Position numbers and translations under genes: made by a program | Notes under the pieces: model-generated | Told to the model about the DNA's origin: nothing | Seen by the model: only the letters and a program-made list of their open reading frames with translations | The model's database searches: none | NCBI GenBank assembly: GCA_905236395.1 | Contig: CAJOPR010000022.1 | Coordinates: 1 to 39,461 of the forward strand | DNA: 39,461 nt | Direction: 5' to 3' | Origin: an uncultured Bacilli bacterium | Lineage (GTDB): Bacteria > Bacillota_I > Bacilli_A > RFN20 > CAG-826 | In this document: positions 33,408-39,461 of the stretch, piece after piece | Layout of the letters: the number at the start of each line of letters is the position of its first letter | Numbering within the stretch: the first letter of the stretch is position 1

Positions 33408-34312
33408 TGGAGAAGTACATAGTAAAGGCATCTCAAAATAATATGCGATTAGACAAAGTTCTAGTCGCTTTTATGGTGGATAAATCCCGTAACTATATCT
33501 CTAAAATAATCGATGATGGTAACTGCCTTGTTAATGGTAAAGTTGCCAAAGCTTCTCTTAAAGTAAATGTAGGAGATGTTATTGAACTGGAAATTCCTGA
33601 GGACAAACCCCTTGAAGTTGCCTCTGAAGATATCCCCTTAAACATCATTTACGAAGATGAAGATATTCTCATTATTGATAAGCCACAAGGGATGGTGGTT
33701 CATCCATCTAATGGACATTGGGAGCACACCCTTGTAAATGCGATTATGGCCCATTGTAAGGACCTTAGTGGTATCAATGGTGTAATACGTCCTGGTATCG
33801 TCCATCGTATTGATAAAGATACATCTGGCTTAATTTGTGTCGCTAAAAATGATAAAGCTCATAACTTCTTAGCGGAGCAACTCAAAGATCACACAATGAG
33901 TAGAACCTATGTTGCTTTGGCAAGAGGTGTTATTAAAGAAAACCACGGCACAATCAACATGCCGATTGGTAGAGATAAACGCAATCGTCAAAAGATGGCA
34001 GTCTCTAGAGAAAATAGCAAAGAAGCTATAACTAATTTTGATGTAATCAAAAGATATTCAGAACATACACTTGTGGAATGTCATTTAGTGACTGGTAGAA
34101 CCCATCAAATTAGAGTTCACTTCTCCTATATCGGGCATCCTGTGGAAGGAGATCCTTTATATGGTGGTAGAAGCTATAAGAAACTTTATAGTGGTGGACA
34201 ATTATTAACCGCAATTAAATTGAAACTAATTCATCCAAGAACACAAAAAGAAATGGAATTTGAAACTCAAATCCCATCTTACTTCCAAAATATACTTGAT
34301 GAATTACACTAA
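33407..34312 (+). CDS. rluD: RluD-type 23S rRNA pseudouridine synthase
   Basis: A 301-residue RluA-family enzyme. An S4 RNA-binding domain (about 13-60, MRLDKVLVAFM) precedes the catalytic domain. The catalytic Asp136 is in HRIDKDTSGL; downstream are RTYVALARG and GRTHQIRVHFSYIGHP. The target uridines are likely in helix 69 of 23S rRNA or similar sites, which the sequence does not settle. It ends with a 9-bp overlap with the convergent rnhC gene. Confidence 0.92.
   Translation: MEKYIVKASQNNMRLDKVLVAFMVDKSRNYISKIIDDGNCLVNGKVAKASLKVNVGDVIELEIPEDKPLEVASEDIPLNIIYEDEDILIIDKPQGMVVHPSNGHWEHTLVNAIMAHCKDLSGINGVIRPGIVHRIDKDTSGLICVAKNDKAHNFLAEQLKDHTMSRTYVALARGVIKENHGTINMPIGRDKRNRQKMAVSRENSKEAITNFDVIKRYSEHTLVECHLVTGRTHQIRVHFSYIGHPVEGDPLYGGRSYKKLYSGGQLLTAIKLKLIHPRTQKEMEFETQIPSYFQNILDELH
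34245..34274 (-). terminator. Possible minus-strand terminator inside rluD
   Basis: On the minus strand GGATTTGA and TCAAATTCC pair (8 bp, one bulge, 3-nt loop), followed by ATTTCTTTTT. It would end the rnhC transcript but lies within rluD codons. Confidence 0.5.
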
Positions 34313-35230
34313 TTTGTAACCGATAACTTCGCTGTAATTGGCGAAGTTTTTCTTTGCTACTTTGTATAATTCCTTTTCGCCATAGCGCTTTACAAATTCA
34401 ACAGCGAAGTCTGTGACTCTCTTACTGGCCCCAAAAGGGAATTCCATTTTGTATTTCTCTGAGAGCTTTTCCATCTCTTTGAGATAGGAATATCTCGCTA
34501 TTACGCTTGCGAGCGCGACGCATGGGAACCAAGATTCGCCTTTTGTCTTAAACAAGATGCCTTTGACTTGTTCTTCTTTAGCGTCATTTAAGTATTTATA
34601 ATATGTCTCTTCTTTGACGAATTGGTCAACAAAGATGTTTAAAACATCTTGATACTCTTTATGCATGTTAAGTAATGCGCGATTATGCATCTTGGCTTTC
34701 ATGGAGTTAAGGTTTTCACCTTTATCAAGCATTTCGTTATATTTCTCGTTACTTAACGTAAGTTTGGAGAATTTAAATTCTTTTACTAAGATCGCACCGA
34801 CTTCAAGAAGCTTCTTATCAGTCATCTTCTTAGAATCTTGAATGCCCAATTCTTTTAATCTGGCGATACCTTTCTTATCGACGAAAGTTGCGACAACAAT
34901 CATCGGTCCTAAGAAATCACCAACACCGACTTCGTCGCTTCCGATTTGATCATCAAAATACATCCAAGCGGGTTTAGCTTTTTCTAATTGTTCTTCTTCG
35001 TATGGCTTTGCATCTATATCCCAGATTCTTGCTTCATTTAATGCCCCTTCACCAACGAAAGTGATTTTCTTAGTCTCTTTCTTACTTAGATAAGCAGTGA
35101 TAGTGACATCATTGACCTTAGCTTGGAAATCAACATATTCTCCAGTCGCAGTGACTAAAGAAGAGGAATAGTATTCCCTAATGATTTCTAACTTTGTTAA
35201 ATCGACGGATATAGTAACAAATTCTTTCAT
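34304..35230 (-). CDS. rnhC: Ribonuclease HIII
   Basis: A 308-residue RNase H2-class enzyme that cuts RNA in RNA/DNA hybrids. The N-terminal TBP-like substrate domain (about 1-85) is present, then the catalytic GSDEVGVGDFLGP (Asp99, Glu100) and IQDSKKM with the third acid, plus KAKMHNRAL. The C-terminal residues are encoded over a terminator for rluD. The ATG has no Shine-Dalgarno and lies 7 nt from an extended -10, implying a leaderless mRNA. Divergent from mutS2. Confidence 0.94.
   Translation of the reverse strand: MKEFVTISVDLTKLEIIREYYSSSLVTATGEYVDFQAKVNDVTITAYLSKKETKKITFVGEGALNEARIWDIDAKPYEEEQLEKAKPAWMYFDDQIGSDEVGVGDFLGPMIVVATFVDKKGIARLKELGIQDSKKMTDKKLLEVGAILVKEFKFSKLTLSNEKYNEMLDKGENLNSMKAKMHNRALLNMHKEYQDVLNIFVDQFVKEETYYKYLNDAKEEQVKGILFKTKGESWFPCVALASVIARYSYLKEMEKLSEKYKMEFPFGASKRVTDFAVEFVKRYGEKELYKVAKKNFANYSEVIGYKLV
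34325..34351 (+). terminator. Plus-strand terminator of ileS-lspA-rluD inside rnhC
   Basis: AACTTCGC and GCGAAGTT form a perfect 8-bp stem with an 8-nt loop, followed by TTTTTCTTT. It is located within the last codons of the opposite-strand rnhC gene. Confidence 0.85.
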
Positions 35231-35237
35231 TGGAATT

Positions 35238-35246
35238 ATTCTAGCA
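35238..35246 (-). promoter_or_regulatory. Extended -10 promoter of rnhC
   Basis: TGCTAGAAT on the minus strand is an extended -10 whose end is 7 nt from the rnhC ATG. The -35 is weak (TACACT at 17 nt). Confidence 0.65.
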
Positions 35247-35251
35247 TAACT

Positions 35252-35281
35252 TTGTTATCTAGTGTATATGTGTGATATTAT
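35252..35281 (+). promoter_or_regulatory. Promoter of mutS2-uvrC, leaderless
   Basis: TTGTTA (35252-35257) is 18 nt from TATTAT (35276-35281), which also has the extended TGA before it. The expected start of transcription coincides with the mutS2 ATG (35288). Confidence 0.7.
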
Positions 35282-35287
35282 AGTCGT

Positions 35288-37591
35288 ATGCAAGACATTT
35301 ATCAGACATTTGAATTCCAAAAAATTCAAGAATCCATCAAAGAGTATTCAAAAGCAGAATTAACCAGAGAGAGAATCTCTTCTTTAAGAATGTTTGCTTC
35401 TCAAAGAGAAGTGATTGAGTCTTTAAGCGATTTAAGTGAAATGATGTCCGTGGTCAATCGTTTTGGTGTCATGCCTATCGCCACAAGCGCGAACGCATTA
35501 TACCTGATAGATTTGGCTAAAAAGACCGCTTTATTGACTCCTAGAGATTTGAATCTCATTGCTGATGATGTCTTAACTAGCAAAGCTATTCTCAAATTCT
35601 TCTCTAAGATAGATGTTTCCTATCCTAGATTAAAATCTAAGGTGGATTCTTTCTGCGATCTAGATGCCTTAGAGAAAGAAATACATAGAGTTATTACTCC
35701 ATCCTTAACAGTCAGTGATAAAGCATCCCCGGAATTAAAAGCTATAAGAGATAAGATTAAAAAGATTGAGACTTCTTTAAATCAAAAAGTTGCATCTTTA
35801 TCTCTCACATATAGCAAGTATCTTAATGACGATAATGCGACGATTAGAGATGGCCATTTTGTCTTACCAGTAAAGACCGTTAGTAAGAGCAAAGTTCCCG
35901 GCATTATTTACGATGTCAGTGATAGTGGTGCGACCACATTTATTGAGCCAATGGAAATTGTCCAAATTAACAATCAATTGACCTCATTAAAGGTGGAAGA
36001 AAATGAGGAAGTTAGAAAGATTCTTAAAGCCATGACAGCGTTAGTTTTGCTCCAAGAAAAAGAGATTATTAAAAACAACGCAATCATTGCTGAATTAGAT
36101 TATTTAGTTGCTAAAAGTTTGTACGCAAATGAGATAAATGCAGTAGTGGCGGATAACTCCGAAAAACAAGTTGTTGACTTGATAAATGCTAGACATCCTC
36201 TCATTGATCAAAAGAAGGTAGTGGCAAACTCATATCACCTATATGATGAGAAGAGAATTGTCATTATCTCTGGTCCTAACGCTGGTGGTAAGACTGTCAG
36301 TTTAAAGACTGTTGGCATTATCACACTCATGAATCAGTGTGGGTTAGCAGTTCCATGTGATAAAGCCGAACTTGGATTCTTTAAAAACATCTATATTGAT
36401 ATCGGTGACAATCAGTCTTTGAGTGATAACTTGTCAACATTCTCAGCCCATATGAATCAGATTGGCGAAATTACCCAAATGATAGGCGGTAAGGACTTAT
36501 TATTAATCGATGAATTAGGAACAGGAACCGATCCAAAAGAAGGTGAAGCACTCGCTGTTTCCATTGTAAAATATTTAGAAGATAAACATTGTCTGGCGAT
36601 GATTTCCAGTCACTTCTCCGCGCTTAAAGAATACGCATTTATCAGTAAACATATTGATAATTCCTCAATGGTTTTTGATGAGGAAAAATTATCTCCAACA
36701 TATAAATTTAGACAAGGCGCACCTGGAATGTCTTATGCTCTTGATGTAGCCACAAGATATGGGATTTGCGAGGAAATTGTGGCAAATGCTAAAGATTTTA
36801 TCGCTAAAAACAGCACAGACGAAACCAATGAGTTAATTGTCATTCTCCAAAAGAAATTAGATGAAGCTAATAAGATTGATGAAGAAGCAAAAACAAAACT
36901 AAGAGACGCTGATTCTAAACTCAAGAAATTAGAAAATGACGAATCCACTTTAAAGATGAGAAGAGAGAAACTCATGGATGAAGTTAAGGAAGAAAAACAA
37001 CAGATTCTTGATAAGGCCAGAAAAGAAATTGATGAGATTATCGCTAGCATCAATCAAGATGGAATGGAACTCCATGAAGTCGCAAAGATTAAGAAGAGAT
37101 TTAATGATCTTCAAGACGCTCCTGAAGAAATTGTTTATAACGAACAAATTGAGATTAATGATTATGTAGAGATCCCTTCTCTCAGCATTTATGGTAGGGT
37201 AACAAGAATTAATGGAAATAAGGCGCATGTGTCTTCTGATAGTGGACTTGCTTATGATGTGGAAATTGAGAAATTGCACAAGACAAATGCTCCTAAAAAA
37301 GACTCAGCAAAAAGGAAAACAAGTTCCATTGATTTTGCTATTGATACTAAAGTTGGACTTGAATTAAACATCATTGGAATGCACGTTGAGGAAGCACAAA
37401 TTGCCCTCATCAAATATATCGATACATGCCGTATCAAGAGATTCAAGCAAGTGAGAATTATTCATGGTTTTGGTAGCGGCGCTCTCCGCAAAATGACCAG
37501 AGATTATTTAGATAAACAAAGCGATTTAACTTATCGTGCTGGCGATGGTTCTGAGGGTGGCGGTGGAGCCACTGTGGTGATATTCAAATGA
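35288..37591 (+). CDS. mutS2: MutS2, ATPase/endonuclease with Smr domain
   Basis: A 767-residue MutS2 protein, implicated in suppressing recombination and in rescuing collided ribosomes. Walker A is GPNAGGKT (329-336), Walker B LLLIDELGTGTDP, with a STFSAHM segment between. A long charged coiled coil covers about 520-620. The C-terminal Smr nuclease domain (about 690-767) contains LNIIGMHVEEA and IIHGFGSGALR. The start is set by the family N-terminus and by the promoter immediately upstream. It ends in TGA within ATGA, overlapping uvrC. That TGA is a true stop, which supports the standard code. Confidence 0.94.
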   Translation: MQDIYQTFEFQKIQESIKEYSKAELTRERISSLRMFASQREVIESLSDLSEMMSVVNRFGVMPIATSANALYLIDLAKKTALLTPRDLNLIADDVLTSKAILKFFSKIDVSYPRLKSKVDSFCDLDALEKEIHRVITPSLTVSDKASPELKAIRDKIKKIETSLNQKVASLSLTYSKYLNDDNATIRDGHFVLPVKTVSKSKVPGIIYDVSDSGATTFIEPMEIVQINNQLTSLKVEENEEVRKILKAMTALVLLQEKEIIKNNAIIAELDYLVAKSLYANEINAVVADNSEKQVVDLINARHPLIDQKKVVANSYHLYDEKRIVIISGPNAGGKTVSLKTVGIITLMNQCGLAVPCDKAELGFFKNIYIDIGDNQSLSDNLSTFSAHMNQIGEITQMIGGKDLLLIDELGTGTDPKEGEALAVSIVKYLEDKHCLAMISSHFSALKEYAFISKHIDNSSMVFDEEKLSPTYKFRQGAPGMSYALDVATRYGICEEIVANAKDFIAKNSTDETNELIVILQKKLDEANKIDEEAKTKLRDADSKLKKLENDESTLKMRREKLMDEVKEEKQQILDKARKEIDEIIASINQDGMELHEVAKIKKRFNDLQDAPEEIVYNEQIEINDYVEIPSLSIYGRVTRINGNKAHVSSDSGLAYDVEIEKLHKTNAPKKDSAKRKTSSIDFAIDTKVGLELNIIGMHVEEAQIALIKYIDTCRIKRFKQVRIIHGFGSGALRKMTRDYLDKQSDLTYRAGDGSEGGGGATVVIFK

Positions 37592-39339
37592 CCGAAAGAA
37601 TTAAGACGTTAATTGCGAATCTTAAACACCTTCCTGGTGTCTATTTGATGCACGATAAAGATGGCAACATCATCTATGTCGGCAAGGCTAAAGATTTATA
37701 TAAAAGAGTGAGCCAATATTTCTTAAGACCGCAGTCCGGTAAAGTCTTTAAGATGGTCACAAATGTGGAATACTTTGAAACCATCATTACGGCAAATGAA
37801 AAAGAAGCTCTCGTTTTAGAAATGAATCTCATTCAGAAATATTACCCGAGATATAACGTCTTGCTTAAGGATGGAAGCCATTATCCATATATCGCTTTAA
37901 AGAAGAAAGGAGATCCTATTCTCGTTATTAAAAGAAATAATAAGGATAAGAACTATGATTACTTCGGACCATTCCCTAATTCAGGTGCAGCGTATCAGAC
38001 AATTTCTTTATTAAACAAGATATTTCCTATAAGGAAGTGCCAAACTCTTCCTACTTCTACATGCCTTTATTATCACTTAGGGCAATGCCTTGGACCATGT
38101 GTTAATAAGATTGATGAAGAAGTATTTAATGGCTTAAGAGAAGAAATTAAGGCCTTCATGAGAGGTAATAACTCCAAGCAAAAAGCGGAAATAAAACAAA
38201 AGATGCTACAAGCTAGTGAGAATCTGGAGTTTGAAACTGCGAATGAATATAAGAAACTATTAGATTCTATTGATCACATTAATACTCAACAAAATGTTGA
38301 AAATAGTGATAAGAAAGATAGAGATATATTTGCCTTTTCATCCAGACAAGGCTATCTCGCTTTAGCGGTTCTTACATACCGCAAGGGCATATTATTAGGT
38401 AAACAAGTCTTTATCGTGGAAGAATTTGGTGACAATGAAGAGCAAGTCGCAGATTTGATGCTGCAATACTATGAAAAGTATCCAACAGCAAGTGAAGTGG
38501 TGATTAACAATAAGAATGTTATTGAGCTTTTAGATGGCTTGGTGGACGCAAATGTCGTGAATGTTACCAAAGGTAAGGTCCACGAACTAATCATCAACGC
38601 AAAAGAGAACGCAGATAACGCGTTAGATGAATATTTCTTATCCGCCAGATTAGACGCCAACAAGTTAGAGATGTTAGAGGAGCTTGGTAATATCATCGAT
38701 ATTCCAACTCCATTGCATATTGAATTATTTGATAATTCCCACTTACAAGGTTCATTCCCTGTGGGTGCGATGGTGGCATTTGTGAATGGTGAACCAGCAA
38801 AGAAGCTATATCGTAGATTCCTAATCAATCACGATGAAGCAAGAGATGACTTAAAGAGTATGCAAGAGGTTGTTTATCGTCATTATAAGAGACTAGTGGA
38901 TGAAGACTGTAAAATGCCTGATCTACTTTTAGTAGATGGTGGATTAAATCAAATTAACGCTGCCGCTTTAGCGCTTTTAGAAGCGGGAGCTAATATCCCA
39001 TTATTTGGTTTATATAAGAATGATAAGCATCAAACCGCTGGTTTAATTGATGGAAGTGGTAAAATCTATGAACTGAATAACAAAAATCTCTTCTTTATGC
39101 TTACCAGAATGCAAGATGAAGTTCATAGATTTGCTATTAGTTTCCATAAAGAGAAAAGAAATAAAGCCATGAGAGTGTCCATTTTAGATGACATTCCAGG
39201 ACTTGGTGATAAGAGAAAAGAAATGATTTATAGATCTTATTCAGATTTAGATAGTTTAAAGAATGCTTCTATTGAAGAGTTCTCCCAAATACTTCCCAGA
39301 GAGGTCGCGGAAGCCTTATATAATAAACTTCATAATTAA
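37588..39339 (+). CDS. uvrC: Excinuclease ABC subunit C
   Basis: A 583-residue repair nuclease making both incisions in nucleotide excision repair. The N-terminal GIY-YIG domain (about 13-90) has PGVYLMHD and IIYVGKAKDLYKRV. A Cys cluster (CQTLPTSTCLYYHLGQC) and a UVR motif (about 200-235) bind UvrB. The RNase H-like domain has IELFDNSHLQGSFPVGAMV and LLVDGG. A helix-hairpin-helix end (DDIPGLGDKRKE) binds DNA. Translation is coupled to mutS2 by an ATGA overlap. Confidence 0.95.
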   Translation: MTERIKTLIANLKHLPGVYLMHDKDGNIIYVGKAKDLYKRVSQYFLRPQSGKVFKMVTNVEYFETIITANEKEALVLEMNLIQKYYPRYNVLLKDGSHYPYIALKKKGDPILVIKRNNKDKNYDYFGPFPNSGAAYQTISLLNKIFPIRKCQTLPTSTCLYYHLGQCLGPCVNKIDEEVFNGLREEIKAFMRGNNSKQKAEIKQKMLQASENLEFETANEYKKLLDSIDHINTQQNVENSDKKDRDIFAFSSRQGYLALAVLTYRKGILLGKQVFIVEEFGDNEEQVADLMLQYYEKYPTASEVVINNKNVIELLDGLVDANVVNVTKGKVHELIINAKENADNALDEYFLSARLDANKLEMLEELGNIIDIPTPLHIELFDNSHLQGSFPVGAMVAFVNGEPAKKLYRRFLINHDEARDDLKSMQEVVYRHYKRLVDEDCKMPDLLLVDGGLNQINAAALALLEAGANIPLFGLYKNDKHQTAGLIDGSGKIYELNNKNLFFMLTRMQDEVHRFAISFHKEKRNKAMRVSILDDIPGLGDKRKEMIYRSYSDLDSLKNASIEEFSQILPREVAEALYNKLHN

Positions 39340-39340
39340 C

Positions 39341-39372
39341 TTGAAATGACACAGTGTTTTCATTATTATAAT
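39341..39372 (+). promoter_or_regulatory. Promoter of tRNA-Arg
   Basis: TTGAAA (39341-39346) is 17 nt from TATTAT (39364-39369), which overlaps a TATAAT (39367-39372) at 20 nt. The tRNA begins at 39385. Confidence 0.65.
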
Positions 39373-39384
39373 AAACGCTGACAT

Positions 39385-39461
<77 letters not shown>

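Noticed and set aside
37589-37591. UGA read as Trp (Mycoplasma-type code)
   Set aside because: mutS2 ends at this TGA at the normal Smr-domain end, overlapping the uvrC start as ATGA, and Trp is encoded by TGG throughout.
39343-39363. Terminator after uvrC
   Set aside because: The possible pairing AATGA/TCATT needs large bulges and has no T-run; the stretch is better read as the tRNA promoter.

Overview
The window is about 39.5 kb of low-GC DNA from a Gram-positive-type bacterium. The gene families point to an uncultured member of the Bacilli, near the Mollicutes-related gut lineages (Acholeplasma- or RF39-like). Evidence: AT-rich codons, lipobox lipoproteins, RNase HIII, MutS2, an MsmX-type ATPase and a stripped division cluster (mraZ-rsmH-two small membrane genes-ftsA-ftsZ) with no mur, fts or pbp genes between. 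TGG encodes Trp and mutS2 ends in TGA, so the code is standard, unlike Mycoplasma. The species cannot be fixed from the sequence alone.

Region 1 (1-13664) is one long plus-strand starch/maltodextrin operon that enters from the left: a truncated GH13 amylase, a lipoprotein with tandem starch-binding-like modules, GH77 4-alpha-glucanotransferase, a secreted type I pullulanase, a small InlB-like lipoprotein, a MalEFG-type importer, its MsmX-like ATPase and a small two-helix membrane protein. Extracellular enzymes would cut starch or glycogen, the importer would take up the maltodextrins, and MalQ would rework them inside. The operon ends at a clear terminator (13678-13714).

Region 2 (13665-14127) is the only long stretch without a conventional gene. 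It holds what looks like a discrete transcription unit: a palindrome, a structured leader, a 36-codon ORF overlapping in another frame a 20-codon ORF for a hydrophobic peptide with a perfect Shine-Dalgarno, start-codon sequestration, a complementary 3' UTR, a possible short antisense RNA and a terminator. It resembles a type I toxin-antitoxin locus and is the best candidate here for something undescribed.

Region 3 (14128-19463) holds a membrane protein with a near-leaderless start, then glycogen branching enzyme, glycogen phosphorylase and a MazG-like dUTPase. Region 4 (19481-21334) has DUF523 on the minus strand, divergent from a YgjP-type metallopeptidase and a SpoU rRNA methyltransferase. 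Region 5 (21428-25375) is pheS-pheT-yceD. Region 6 (25459-29857) is the reduced division cluster, with three 10-bp MraZ-type repeats before mraZ. Region 7 (29948-34312) is ileS-lspA-rluD. Region 8 holds rnhC on the minus strand, divergent from mutS2-uvrC, and a tRNA-Arg(TCT) at the right edge.

Three architectural habits recur. Several single or first genes (14128, 19971, 35288, and 35230 on the minus strand) have a -10 box only 6-12 nt before the start codon and no Shine-Dalgarno, implying leaderless or near-leaderless mRNAs. At both convergent gene pairs the terminators of each gene lie inside the coding sequence of the opposite gene. Five operon junctions fuse a TAG stop with the next ribosome-binding site as TAGGAGG.
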